A stretch of 64,000 nucleotides of DNA from NCBI RefSeq assembly GCF_037044555.1, contig NZ_CP146275.1:2336501-2400500 (forward strand), in the 5' to 3' direction. The notes below the pieces were generated by a model. It was not told the DNA's origin, did no database searches, and saw only the letters and a list, made by a program, of their open reading frames with translations. The translations under genes were made by a program, and so were the position numbers. Shown here piece by piece: positions 36,425 through 45,488 of this stretch. Position 1 is the first letter of the stretch; every line of letters starts with the position of its first letter. Source of the stretch: Pelagibacterium nitratireducens. GTDB taxonomy: Bacteria > Pseudomonadota > Alphaproteobacteria > Rhizobiales > Devosiaceae.

Positions 36425-36799
36425 ATGCCCCTTTATGAGCATATCTTTCTGTCGCGGCAGGACGTCTCCGCGCAGCAGGTCGAAGACCTGACCAAGACCT
36501 ATACCGACCTTCTGGCCGAAAACGGCGGCAAGGTTGCAAAGTCGGAATACTGGGGGGTCAAGTCGCTCTCCTACCGCATCAACAAGAACCGCAAGGCCCA
36601 TTACACGCTGCTCAACATCGAAGCGCCGGCTGTCGCCGTTGCCGAGATGGAGCGCCAGATGCGCATCAACGAAGACGTCTTGCGCTTCATGACCATCCGC
36701 GTGGACGAGCATGAAGAAGGCCCTTCGGTGATGATGCAGAAGCGTGACCGCGACGACCGCCCCGGTGGCGACCGTCCCCGCGGCCCGCGCCGGTTTTAA
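36425..36799 (+). CDS. rpsF: 30S ribosomal protein S6
   Basis: 124 residues: [20 protein letters not shown] opening, [19 protein letters not shown] middle, and a basic, Gly/Pro-rich C-terminal tail ([18 protein letters not shown]). It pairs with S18 in the small subunit platform. First gene of the S6-S18-L9 block; GAGAAAGG lies before the start. Confidence 0.98.
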   Translation: MPLYEHIFLSRQDVSAQQVEDLTKTYTDLLAENGGKVAKSEYWGVKSLSYRINKNRKAHYTLLNIEAPAVAVAEMERQMRINEDVLRFMTIRVDEHEEGPSVMMQKRDRDDRPGGDRPRGPRRF

Positions 36800-36813
36800 G
36801 GAGTAGATGAGTC

Positions 36814-37068
36814 ATGGCTATTCGTGATCTTACCCAGTCGCAGACCCGTCGGCCCTTCCAGCGCCGCCGCAAGACCTGCCCGTTCTCGGGCGCCAATGCA
36901 CCGACCATCGACTACAAGGATGTTCGTCTGCTCCAGCGCTATGTTTCCGAGCGCGGCAAGATCGTCCCCTCGCGCATCACGGCCGTTTCGGCCAAGAAGC
37001 AGCGCGAGTTGGCCCGTGCCATCAAGCGTTCGCGCTTTCTGGGCCTTCTGCCCTACGCAGTGAAATAA
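36814..37068 (+). CDS. rpsR: 30S ribosomal protein S18
   Basis: 84 residues, strongly basic. [15 protein letters not shown] and the conserved [25 protein letters not shown] and [11 protein letters not shown]. It binds S6 and 16S rRNA and sits 14 bases after rpsF. Confidence 0.98.
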   Translation: MAIRDLTQSQTRRPFQRRRKTCPFSGANAPTIDYKDVRLLQRYVSERGKIVPSRITAVSAKKQRELARAIKRSRFLGLLPYAVK

Positions 37069-37154
37069 GCAGCTGTCGCTGCATTCGTTGGGGGCTGGAA
37101 ATGGGTCCGGCCCTCTAACCGCCCTTGATGGCGGGACAGCATTGGAGAAAACAA

Positions 37155-37766
37155 ATGAAAGTCATCCTTCTCGAGCGCGTGGGCCGCATGGGCACCATCG
37201 GCGACGAAGTGACCGTCAAGGACGGTTTTGCGCGCAACTTCCTTCTGCCCCAGGGCAAGGCACTCCGCGCATCGGACGCCAACCGCGCCAAGTTCGAAGC
37301 CGAACGTCAGACCATCGAAGCGCGCAACGCCGAACGCCGGTCGGAAGCTGAAAAGAACGCCTCATCGCTCGACGGCAAGACCATCGTGATGGTCCGCCAG
37401 GCCGGCGAAACCGGCCAGCTTTACGGTTCGGTTTCGGCCCGCGATATCGCCGATGCCCTGCTGGCCGAAGGCGAAAAGGTCGAGCGCAACCAGATCGATC
37501 TCGAAGGCCCGATCAAGGCTGTCGGTCTGCACGAAGTTGCTCTGAACCTGCACGCCGAAGTTGCGGTCAAGATCACCGTCAACGTCGCCCGGTCCTCGGA
37601 CGAAGCCGAGCGTCAGGCCGCCGGCGAAAACCTCGCCCGCAAGGACTATAACGACGAGGAAGAGGAATTCGTCTCTCTCGCCGATATGGAAGACGAAGAT
37701 TACGAGGCGACGCAGGACGAAGCGGCCACAGCGGCCGAGGAAATCGAGCGCCAGCAAGACGCATAA
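37155..37766 (+). CDS. rplI: 50S ribosomal protein L9 with acidic C-terminal extension
   Basis: 203 residues from the ATG of [19 protein letters not shown]. The N domain and long connecting helix ([19 protein letters not shown]) and C domain ([14 protein letters not shown]) are standard for about 150 residues. The last about 50 residues are an acidic, Ala/Glu/Asp-rich tail ([19 protein letters not shown]), as in other Hyphomicrobiales L9 proteins. A Rho-independent terminator follows. Confidence 0.97.
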   Translation: MKVILLERVGRMGTIGDEVTVKDGFARNFLLPQGKALRASDANRAKFEAERQTIEARNAERRSEAEKNASSLDGKTIVMVRQAGETGQLYGSVSARDIADALLAEGEKVERNQIDLEGPIKAVGLHEVALNLHAEVAVKITVNVARSSDEAERQAAGENLARKDYNDEEEEFVSLADMEDEDYEATQDEAATAAEEIERQQDA

Positions 37767-37825
37767 GCGTTTCCTGGAGTATTTCCGCGTTTCTTCGAAT
37801 CGCGGCTCCAAGTACTTGTTTGGTC

Positions 37826-37870
37826 GCGCTTCCGAACCGGATAAATGGTTCCCACTTATCCTGGAAGCAC
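37826..37870. repeat. Palindromic intergenic repeat, family B (copy 2)
   Basis: Arms GCGCTTCCGAACCGGAT and ATCCTGGAAGC around a CCACTT-containing centre. It lies just before the rplI terminator, in the 3' untranslated region. Confidence 0.75.
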
Positions 37871-37886
37871 TCCAGCCATCGAATCG

Positions 37887-37918
37887 AAAGGCCGGGCCTG
37901 CGCCCGGCCTTTTTGTTT
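37887..37918 (+). terminator. Rho-independent terminator of the rpsF-rpsR-rplI operon
   Basis: An 11-bp perfect stem AAAGGCCGGGC/GCCCGGCCTTT with a 4-base loop, followed by a T-rich run (TTTTTGTTTG). It is about 120 bases after the rplI stop and before dnaB. Confidence 0.88.
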
Positions 37919-38058
37919 GTCGAGGCAGGGGGGAAGTTATCCCCGCACTTTGTAGAAATCACACGGCGCGAATCTGATAAAATCAGAAGGCACATTCCTT
38001 CTTGCCTCGGGCCCTGCTCGGGTTAAGAGAGTGTGAACACCAATTCCAAGAGACCGCA

Positions 38059-39549
38059 ATGGAAGCTGTGAGGCGGCTCGCGCCCGTCACGACCGAATCC
38101 GAAGCCAAGTACAAGACCGCCCCGCACAACATCGAGGCGGAGCAGGCCCTGCTGGGCGCGATTCTGGTCAACAACGAAGCGTTCTATCGCGTTTCCGATT
38201 TTCTCGAGCCCGACCATTTCTACGAGCAGATTCACCGGGCGATCTTCGAGGTGTGCGGCAAGATCATCAGGGCGGGCAAGACCGCGACCCCGGTGACCAC
38301 CAAGACCTATTTGCCCGACGATCTGCTCGAAGGCGTCACCATGGCGCAATATCTGGCGCGGCTGGCTGCAGAAGCGACGACGGTTCTCAATGCCGCCGAC
38401 TATGGGCAGGCGATCTATGATCTGGCGATACGGCGCAACCTGATCCTGATCGGCGAGGAGGTGATGGACACCGCCTATAACGCCGATGTGGAAAGCTCGG
38501 CGCAGATCCAGATCGAGGACGCCGAAAAGCGGCTGTTCGATCTGGCGGAAAAGGGCCGCTACGATGGCGGCTTTCAGGGTTTCAACCAGGCGCTGATCGA
38601 AGCGATCAACATGGCGGGCGAAGCCTATTCGCGCGACGGATCGCTTTCGGGCACCGCAACGGGGCTGACCGATCTCGACCGGCTGATGGGCGGGCTGCAG
38701 CGTTCGGATCTGATCATCCTTGCGGCACGTCCGGCCATGGGCAAGACCTCGCTGGCCACCAATATCGCGTTTTCGGTGGCCAAGGCCTACAAGGCCGAAC
38801 CGACGCCGGACGGGCACATGAAGACCGTCAATGGCGGGGTTGTGGGGTTCTTTTCGCTCGAAATGAGTGCCGAACAGCTCGCCACACGTGTTCTGGCCGA
38901 GCAATCGGAAATTTCCTCGTCCGATATCCGGCGCGGCAATATTCACGAGAGCCAGTACACAAAGCTTGTGGACACCTCCAACCTTATGGCGCAGGTGCCG
39001 CTCTATATCGACGATACGGGCGGCATCTCGATTGCCCAGCTTTCAGCGCGCGCCCGGCGATTGAAGCGGCAAAAGGGGCTCGATCTTCTGATCGTCGACT
39101 ATCTGCAGCTTCTGTCCGGCTCGAAAAAAGTCGGTGAGAACCGCGTGCAGGAACTGACGGAAATCACCACGGGGCTCAAGGCCCTCGCCAAGGAGCTCGA
39201 GGTTCCCATCATCGCGCTGTCCCAGTTGTCGCGTCAGGTGGAAAACCGCGAGGACAAGCATCCCCAGCTCGCCGATCTTCGCGAATCGGGGTCGATCGAG
39301 CAGGACGCCGACGTGGTGCTGTTCGTTTATCGCGAGGAATATTACCTGGGCAACAAGGAGCCCAAGGAGGGCACCCAAGAACATCTCGAGTGGCAAGCCG
39401 AGATGGAAAAGGTGCATGGGCGGGCCGAAATCATCATCGCCAAGCAGCGCCACGGCCCCACGGGCACCGTGCAATTGCACTTCCAGGCCAACCTCACCCG
39501 GTTTTCGAACCTTGCCCGCGAGGATTATCTGCCGACGCGCGGCGAGTAG
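38059..39549 (+). CDS. dnaB: Replicative DNA helicase DnaB
   Basis: 496 residues from the ATG of MEAVRRLAPVTTES; a longer in-frame extension runs into the spacer. N-terminal DnaB domain (PHNIEAEQALLGAILVNNEAFYRV) and C-terminal RecA-like ATPase with Walker A ARPAMGKTSL, Walker B LLIVDYLQLL and DLRESGSIEQDADVVLF. Unwinds DNA at the replication fork. Separated from rplI by the terminator, so likely has its own promoter. Confidence 0.97.
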   Translation: MEAVRRLAPVTTESEAKYKTAPHNIEAEQALLGAILVNNEAFYRVSDFLEPDHFYEQIHRAIFEVCGKIIRAGKTATPVTTKTYLPDDLLEGVTMAQYLARLAAEATTVLNAADYGQAIYDLAIRRNLILIGEEVMDTAYNADVESSAQIQIEDAEKRLFDLAEKGRYDGGFQGFNQALIEAINMAGEAYSRDGSLSGTATGLTDLDRLMGGLQRSDLIILAARPAMGKTSLATNIAFSVAKAYKAEPTPDGHMKTVNGGVVGFFSLEMSAEQLATRVLAEQSEISSSDIRRGNIHESQYTKLVDTSNLMAQVPLYIDDTGGISIAQLSARARRLKRQKGLDLLIVDYLQLLSGSKKVGENRVQELTEITTGLKALAKELEVPIIALSQLSRQVENREDKHPQLADLRESGSIEQDADVVLFVYREEYYLGNKEPKEGTQEHLEWQAEMEKVHGRAEIIIAKQRHGPTGTVQLHFQANLTRFSNLAREDYLPTRGE

Positions 39550-39618
39550 GAGACCGCCCGACTTGCCGGGCGCCTTGGTTTCGCGCTACCCCAGATCGGA
39601 AGGGATTCGGCGGACGTT

Positions 39619-40752
39619 ATGACCACTTCAAAGAGCATTCTCGGTGGCGGCATCACCATCGATCTCGATGCCATCGTGCGCAACTGGAAGGCGCTCGATA
39701 CGGTGTCGGGGAAATCGCTGACCGGCGCCGTGCTCAAGGCCGATGGCTATGGCACGGGCGCCAAAGTCGTGGGCCGGACTCTCTATAAGGTCGGGGCGCG
39801 ATTCTTTTTCGTTGCGACGCCCGACGAGGGTGTGGCGCTGCGCGAGGCGATCCCCAACGCGTTCATTTTCGTCCTCGACGGGTTGATCCCGCGCGCTGCA
39901 GCCGATTATGCGGCCCATGGGCTGATGCCGGTGCTGGCCTCGATGAGCCAGCTGACCGAATGGCTCGATTTCTGCCTCAACCGCGGCAAGGCGGTGCCGG
40001 CCGCGCTGCATTTCGATACCGGATTCAACCGGGTCGGATTTCGCATGAAAGAGGCCGAACTGGTGCGGCGCGAACTCGACCAGTCGGGGTTCGAGCCGCA
40101 GATGATCATGAGCCATTTCGCCTGCGCCGATCAGCCGAGCCATGAGATGACCCGCAAGCAGAACGGGCTGTTTCAGGGCCTGCTCAATCATTTCCCGGAC
40201 GTTCCCGCCTCGATCGCCAATTCGGCGGCGGTGATGAGTTCGAAAGACTATCACTACCATCTCGTGCGGCCCGGAATAGCGATGTATGGCGGGCGTGCCA
40301 TCAACGGGCGGCCCAACCCGATGGCGCCTGTGATCGAGATGAACGTCCCGATATTGCAGATAAAGGATGCGCGGATCGGGGAAACCGTGGGCTATGGCGC
40401 GGCCTATCGCCTGCGCCGCGACACGCGCATCGCCATCATGGCGTTGGGCTATGCCGATGGTTATTTCCGTGGGCTTTCGGGTATTGGCGGGCAGATGGGC
40501 GGACGCGTTGCCGTCAACGGAACCATCGTTCCGGTGCTTGGGCGCGTCTCGATGGACATGACGGCCATCGACATCACCGATGTGCCGGGACTGGTGCAGC
40601 CGGGTGATCCGGTCGAGATCCTGGGGCCGACCATCTCGATCGACGATGTGGCCGATGCGGCGCGGACCATAGGCTATGAAGTGCTGACGACGCTCAACGG
40701 GCGCTTCCCGCGCAATTATGTCAACGTGCCCGAAGGCGTATCGCTGGACTGA
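39619..40752 (+). CDS. alr: Alanine racemase
   Basis: 377 residues. The PLP-binding Lys lies in VLKADGYGTGA, and the second catalytic Tyr in GYGAAYRL with the following MALGYADGYFRGLSG. It makes D-alanine for peptidoglycan. It lies 69 bases after dnaB, a frequent neighbour (dnaB-alr-radA). Confidence 0.96.
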   Translation: MTTSKSILGGGITIDLDAIVRNWKALDTVSGKSLTGAVLKADGYGTGAKVVGRTLYKVGARFFFVATPDEGVALREAIPNAFIFVLDGLIPRAAADYAAHGLMPVLASMSQLTEWLDFCLNRGKAVPAALHFDTGFNRVGFRMKEAELVRRELDQSGFEPQMIMSHFACADQPSHEMTRKQNGLFQGLLNHFPDVPASIANSAAVMSSKDYHYHLVRPGIAMYGGRAINGRPNPMAPVIEMNVPILQIKDARIGETVGYGAAYRLRRDTRIAIMALGYADGYFRGLSGIGGQMGGRVAVNGTIVPVLGRVSMDMTAIDITDVPGLVQPGDPVEILGPTISIDDVADAARTIGYEVLTTLNGRFPRNYVNVPEGVSLD

Positions 40753-40757
40753 GATTT

Positions 40758-40772
40758 GTTCTCAATTTGTTC
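40758..40772. promoter_or_regulatory. LexA (SOS) box, alphaproteobacterial type
   Basis: Exact GTTC-N7-GTTC, here GTTCTCAATTTGTTC, in the 76-base spacer between alr and radA. This direct repeat is the known LexA recognition form in alphaproteobacteria. It lies 57 bases before the radA start, a suitable place to control a radA promoter. Confidence 0.75.
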
Positions 40773-40828
40773 TTGCTCGAAACGCATCCAGACAATAGGG
40801 TCATTTTGACTCAGATTCGGGACGATCC

Positions 40829-42223
40829 TTGGCCAAACTGAAATCCAGTTATGTCTGCCAGTCATGCGGCAACGTGACCCCCCGCTGGGCCGGGCGGTGC
40901 GAGGCGTGCGGCGAGTGGAACTCGATCGTCGAGGAGGTCGCAACCTCGGGCGTGGGCGCGGGTCCCAAGGCAGCGGTCGCTTCGGGGCGTCCGGTTGAAT
41001 TGGTGCCGCTTTCGGGTGACAGCGAAGACGCGATCCGTATCGAGAGCAAGAATGGCGAGCTCGACAGGGTGCTGGGCGGCGGGTTCGTCATGGGATCGGC
41101 TATCCTGGTGGGCGGCGATCCGGGAATCGGCAAATCGACGCTGCTGTTGCAGGCAGCCGCGTCGCTGGCGCGGCAGGGCAAGCGGGTCATCTATATTTCC
41201 GGTGAAGAGGCGATTGCGCAGGTGCGGCTGCGCGCGGCGCGGCTTGGCGTTGCCGATGCGCCGGTGGAGCTGGCCAGTGAAACCCATGTGGAGACCATTC
41301 TTGCCACCATCGAAAAAGGCAAGGCGCCCGATCTGGTGATCATCGATTCCATCCAGACCTGCTGGACCGAGCGCGTGGAAAGCGCACCAGGCACAGTCAC
41401 GCAGGTACGCACCAGCGCGCAGGCGCTGACCCGGTTTGCCAAGAAATCGGGCTCGGCAGTGGTGCTGGTGGGGCATGTGACCAAGGATGGGCAGATAGCC
41501 GGACCACGTGTGGTCGAGCATATGGTCGATGCGGTTCTTTATTTCGAGGGCGACACATCGCTGACCTATCGCATCCTGCGCGGGGTCAAGAACCGTTATG
41601 GCGCGACCGACGAGATCGGCGTGTTCGAGATGGTCGGATCGGGATTGCGCGAAGTGCCCAACCCGTCTGCACTGTTTCTCGATCAGCGCGATTCCGGGGC
41701 GGCGGGATCGGCGGTGTTTGCCGGCGTCGAGGGTACGCGGCCGGTACTCGTGGAAATCCAGGCATTGGTAGCCCCCTCCCCGCTGGGCACGCCTCGCCGG
41801 GCGGTGGTGGGCTGGGATTCTTCGCGGCTTTCGATGGTGCTGGCGGTGCTCGAAACGCGGTGCGGGGTGCGGATCGGGGCCAATGATATCTATCTCAATG
41901 TGGCGGGCGGGCTAAAGGTCAATGAGCCGGCAGCCGACCTTGCCGTGGCAGCGGCGCTGATCTCATCGCTGACCAATTCGCCCCTGCCCGCCGATGCCGT
42001 CTATTTCGGCGAGGTTAGCCTTTCGGGCGGAATCCGTCCGGTGGTGCATGCCAATCTGCGGGTGCGCGAGGCGGCAAAGCTGGGGTTCGGATCGGTGCAT
42101 ACCGCCAAGCTCAACGCTTCGGAGCGGACCGACGGGGTGGCGATCAACGAATTTTCGGCGCTGGCCGAACTTGTGGGTCGGATCGCGGCAGCAGGCGAGC
42201 GGAGCATGGCCGATGCGGACTGA
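40829..42223 (+). CDS. radA: DNA repair protein RadA (Sms)
   Basis: 464 residues from a TTG start (MAKLKSSYVC). Zinc finger CQSCGNVTPRWAGRCEACG, Walker A GGDPGIGKSTLLLQ, the RadA-specific KNRYG motif (VKNRYGATDEIG) and a C-terminal Lon-like domain (YLNVAGGLKVNEPAADLAVAAAL). A branch-migrating ATPase of recombination. SOS box directly upstream. Confidence 0.96.
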   Translation: MAKLKSSYVCQSCGNVTPRWAGRCEACGEWNSIVEEVATSGVGAGPKAAVASGRPVELVPLSGDSEDAIRIESKNGELDRVLGGGFVMGSAILVGGDPGIGKSTLLLQAAASLARQGKRVIYISGEEAIAQVRLRAARLGVADAPVELASETHVETILATIEKGKAPDLVIIDSIQTCWTERVESAPGTVTQVRTSAQALTRFAKKSGSAVVLVGHVTKDGQIAGPRVVEHMVDAVLYFEGDTSLTYRILRGVKNRYGATDEIGVFEMVGSGLREVPNPSALFLDQRDSGAAGSAVFAGVEGTRPVLVEIQALVAPSPLGTPRRAVVGWDSSRLSMVLAVLETRCGVRIGANDIYLNVAGGLKVNEPAADLAVAAALISSLTNSPLPADAVYFGEVSLSGGIRPVVHANLRVREAAKLGFGSVHTAKLNASERTDGVAINEFSALAELVGRIAAAGERSMADAD

Positions 42224-42335
42224 TTTTGGTACACGACGTTGGGTAAGCCTTGGAAATCCCATGCAATCGCTTGGCTTTGCCACATTTAACCGCTAAACGG
42301 ACAGTCAAACAGGGCTTGCTGGAGACCGATCCCCC

Positions 42336-42944
42336 ATGCTGACTGCTTTCGACATTGCCGTCGGAATTCTCGTTCTGATTTCCGCGTTGCTGGCGACGGC
42401 GCGCGGGCTGACCCGCGAAGTGCTCTCGCTCGTCACCTGGGCCGGTGCGGCCGCGTTTGCCGCCTACATGTTTTTCTACCAGCCCCAGATCGCCCAGGAA
42501 TTCGTGGCCGATCCGCTGTGGGCCAATATCGCCACCGTGGTGGTGAGCTTTATTGTTGCGCTGATCATCCTGCATCTTCTGACCATGAAGATCGGGGATT
42601 TCATCACCGATTCCAAGCTGGGTCCGCTCGACCGGACGCTCGGCTTCGTGTTCGGCGCGCTGCGGGGCATCCTGATCGCGGTGGTCGTTGTGATCTTTGC
42701 CGATTGGCTGATCGGGGAAAATCCGCCCAATCTGCCGTGGTATGGCGAGGCGCAGTCGCTGCCGACCTTGCGCTCGCTGGGTGACGGGCTGATCTCGCTT
42801 CTTCCGGAAAATCTCGAAGAACAGGTCAACGATCTGCTGCAGGGCACCAATCCGATGGAAGATCCCGTCATCACCGACGAGGGCTCCAACGATCCGCAGC
42901 CGGCAACGACCACCGAACCTCCGGCAGCGATCAACGGAGTGTGA
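42336..42944 (+). CDS. cvpA: CvpA family membrane protein
   Basis: 202 residues with four membrane helices: FDIAVGILVLISALLA, a second around AAAFAAYMFFY, a third around NIATVVVSFIVALIILHLL and a fourth around GALRGILIAVVVVIFADWLI. The usual TARGLTREVLSLVTW lies in the first loop. A short acidic C-terminal tail. The gene before purF is cvpA in many proteobacteria. Confidence 0.9.
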   Translation: MLTAFDIAVGILVLISALLATARGLTREVLSLVTWAGAAAFAAYMFFYQPQIAQEFVADPLWANIATVVVSFIVALIILHLLTMKIGDFITDSKLGPLDRTLGFVFGALRGILIAVVVVIFADWLIGENPPNLPWYGEAQSLPTLRSLGDGLISLLPENLEEQVNDLLQGTNPMEDPVITDEGSNDPQPATTTEPPAAINGV

Positions 42945-43071
42945 TATCGCCGCAGGCGGTATCGAGCTGTGTTGACTTGCATGGGTCGGGAGCGTAAGCC
43001 CCCGATTGACGGAGCGATTTTTGCGAAGCGCGCAAGGCTTTCCGAACCGCTCCTTTTATGTCCTCGCATCA

Positions 43072-44598
43072 ATGGTGGATAATTTGAGCACGCTCCACGC
43101 GACGACAGGCGATCACCTGACAGGGCTTGCCCTCGAGATGGACGGAGACACGCTGCGCGAGGAGTGCGGCGTGTTCGGCATTTTGGGGCACAATGATGCG
43201 GCGGCGCTGACAGCGCTAGGGCTTCACGCCCTCCAGCATCGCGGACAGGAAGCCGCCGGCATCGTCTCCTTCGACGGCAAGCGCTTCAGTTCCGAGCGCC
43301 ATCTGGGCCTGGTCGGCGATCACTTTACCGACGCCGCCACACTTGGCCGACTGCCCGGCAATATCGCCATGGGCCATGTGCGCTACTCGACGACGGGCGA
43401 AACGGTGCTGCGCAACGTGCAGCCGCTGTTTGCCGAACTCGAAGTGGGCGGCATCGCCATTGCGCATAACGGCAATCTCACCAATGGGTTATCGCTGCGC
43501 AAGCGTCTGATCGCGCAGGGCGCCATCTGCCAGTCGACGTCCGACACCGAAGTGGTGCTGCACCTGATCGCTCGATCCCAGCGCACACGGTCGGCCGACC
43601 GGTTCATCGATGCGCTTGGCGCCATCGAAGGCGCCTATGCGATGGTGGCCATGACGCGCACCAAGCTGATCGGCGCGCGCGACCCCAACGGCATCCGCCC
43701 GCTGGTGCTGGGCGATCTCGACGGCAGGCCGATCTTTGCGTCGGAAAGCTGCGCCCTCGACATCATTGGCGCAAAATTCGTGCGCGACGTCGAGAACGGC
43801 GAAGTGATCGTGTGCGAATTGCAGAAGGACGGCTCGGTCTCCATCGACAGCTTCAAGCCATTCAAGGCTCGTCCCGAGCGGGTGTGTCTTTTCGAATATG
43901 TCTATTTTGCCCGGCCGGATTCGGTGGTCTCGGGGCGCTCGGTCTATTCGGCGCGCAAGGCCATGGGCATCAATCTGGCCAGGGAAAATCCGGTCGAAGC
44001 CGATGTCGTGGTTCCGGTTCCCGATGGCGGAACGCCGGCGGCGCTGGGCTATGCGCAGCAATCGGGCATCCCCTTCGAATACGGGATCATCCGCAACCAT
44101 TATGTGGGCCGCACCTTCATCGAGCCGACGCAATCGATCCGGGCGCTGGGGGTCAAGCTCAAGCACTCCGCCAACCGGGCGGTGATCGAAGGCAAGCGGG
44201 TCGTGCTGGTCGATGATTCCATCGTGCGGGGCACCACATCGCTGAAGATCGTTCAGATGATCCGCGAAGCGGGCGCCAAAGAGGTTCACATCCGGGTCGC
44301 CAGTCCGATGATCTATCATTCCGATTATTACGGCATCGACACGCCCGACCCCGACAAGCTGCTGGCCAACCAGTATGCGACGCTGGACGACATGTGCCGC
44401 TATATCGGCGCGGACTCGCTGGAATTCCTGTCGATCGACGGGCTTTATCTCGCCGTGGGTGGAGAAAAGCGCAATCCAAAGGCGCCGCAATTTACCGACC
44501 ATTATTTCACCGGCGATTATCCCACGCCGCTCACCGATCTGGAGGGGCGCTCCAAGAACGACCCCAAGCAGATTTCGATGCTGAGAGAAGCCGTATAG
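43072..44598 (+). CDS. purF: Amidophosphoribosyltransferase
   Basis: 508 residues. N-terminal nucleophile Cys in EECGVFGILGHNDA, exposed after removal of a propeptide of about 31 residues; phosphoribosyltransferase motif VVLVDDSIVRGTTS. First step of purine synthesis. The start is uncertain: a later ATG at 43138 (MDGDTLREECGVF) is possible; neither has a strong ribosome binding site. Confidence 0.95.
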   Translation: MVDNLSTLHATTGDHLTGLALEMDGDTLREECGVFGILGHNDAAALTALGLHALQHRGQEAAGIVSFDGKRFSSERHLGLVGDHFTDAATLGRLPGNIAMGHVRYSTTGETVLRNVQPLFAELEVGGIAIAHNGNLTNGLSLRKRLIAQGAICQSTSDTEVVLHLIARSQRTRSADRFIDALGAIEGAYAMVAMTRTKLIGARDPNGIRPLVLGDLDGRPIFASESCALDIIGAKFVRDVENGEVIVCELQKDGSVSIDSFKPFKARPERVCLFEYVYFARPDSVVSGRSVYSARKAMGINLARENPVEADVVVPVPDGGTPAALGYAQQSGIPFEYGIIRNHYVGRTFIEPTQSIRALGVKLKHSANRAVIEGKRVVLVDDSIVRGTTSLKIVQMIREAGAKEVHIRVASPMIYHSDYYGIDTPDPDKLLANQYATLDDMCRYIGADSLEFLSIDGLYLAVGGEKRNPKAPQFTDHYFTGDYPTPLTDLEGRSKNDPKQISMLREAV

Positions 44599-44599
44599 C

Positions 44600-45331
44600 A
44601 TGACCGATATCAAAGACCTTGCCGGCCGCGTGGTGCTGGTGACCGGTGCCTCGCGCGGGCTGGGCTATGCAGCCGCCAAAAACGCCGCCTCGCGCGGCGC
44701 GCATGTGATCGCCGTGGCGCGAACGGTGGGCGGGCTCGAAGATCTCGACGACGACATCCAGGCGCTGGGCTCTTCGACAACGCTGGTACCCATGGATCTG
44801 ACCGATGGGGAAGCCATCGACCGGCTCGGCGCCGCTATTTTCGAACGTTGGGGCCAGCTCGACGGGCTGATCGGCAATGCAGGCGCGCTGGGCGTGTTGA
44901 GCCCCCTGCCCCATATCGCACCCAAGGATTTCGCCAACGTCTTTGCGGTCAATGTGGAAGCCAATTTCCGGCTGATCCGCTCGCTGGATCTGTTGCTGCG
45001 CCAGTCCGATGCCGGGCGGGCGGTGTTCATCTCCTCGGGCGCGGCGCTGTCGGCCAAGCCCTATTGGGGGCTTTATGCGGCGTCGAAAGCGGCGCTCGAC
45101 GCCATGGTCAAAGCCTATGCCGGGGAAATGGCGATCACCGAGGTGAAGGCCAATATCTTTTATCCCGGCCAGGTCCGCACCGCCATGCGCGCCAAGGCAA
45201 TGCCGGGCGAAGACCCCAAGACGCTGCCCTCGCCCGACGAGGTCGCGCCGAAAATCGTCGATCTGGTATCGGCCAATTACACACAGACCGGCATGCGGGT
45301 GGACATCCTGCAGGGCGAAGAGCCCCTTTAG
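44600..45331 (+). CDS. SDR family oxidoreductase
   Basis: 243 residues, starting one base after the purF stop, so co-translated. Motif VTGASRGLGYAAA, GNAGALG in place of NNAG, and YAASKAALDAM for the catalytic Tyr/Lys. This SDR commonly follows purF in Hyphomicrobiales; its substrate is not known. Ends at a cluster of hairpins and a terminator. Confidence 0.9.
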   Translation: MTDIKDLAGRVVLVTGASRGLGYAAAKNAASRGAHVIAVARTVGGLEDLDDDIQALGSSTTLVPMDLTDGEAIDRLGAAIFERWGQLDGLIGNAGALGVLSPLPHIAPKDFANVFAVNVEANFRLIRSLDLLLRQSDAGRAVFISSGAALSAKPYWGLYAASKAALDAMVKAYAGEMAITEVKANIFYPGQVRTAMRAKAMPGEDPKTLPSPDEVAPKIVDLVSANYTQTGMRVDILQGEEPL

Positions 45332-45368
45332 AGCCGTTCAGGATTTGATTGAATCAAATCCTCGGCTC
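45331..45368. repeat. Inverted repeat hairpin after the SDR gene (family C related)
   Basis: AGGATTTGATT-G-AATCAAATCCT is a perfect 11-bp dyad, extended by outer GAGCC/GGCTC. It starts at the last base of the SDR stop codon. The AGGATTTGATT style resembles the other family C hairpins. Confidence 0.7.
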
Positions 45369-45385
45369 TAGCCCCTTGTTTTGTC

Positions 45386-45429
45386 GCGTGTCCAAACCGC
45401 AAAACCGTCTCCACTTTTGCTGGACACGC
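45386..45429. repeat. Palindromic intergenic repeat, family B (copy 3)
   Basis: GCGTGTCCAAACCGC with CCACTTTTGCTGGACACGC. Its CCGCAAAA and CCACTTTTGCTGG parts match the copy inserted between yfgM and der closely. Confidence 0.75.
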
Positions 45430-45452
45430 TCTAGCGGACTGGATTTCAAAAG

Positions 45453-45482
45453 AAAAAGGCCGGGTGCGAACCCGGCCTTTTT
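45453..45482. terminator. Bidirectional Rho-independent terminator
   Basis: A 13-bp perfect stem AAAAAGGCCGGGT/ACCCGGCCTTTTT with a 4-base loop, giving a T-run on both strands. It lies between the convergent SDR and der genes and serves both. Confidence 0.92.
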
Positions 45483-45488
45483 CAATGT

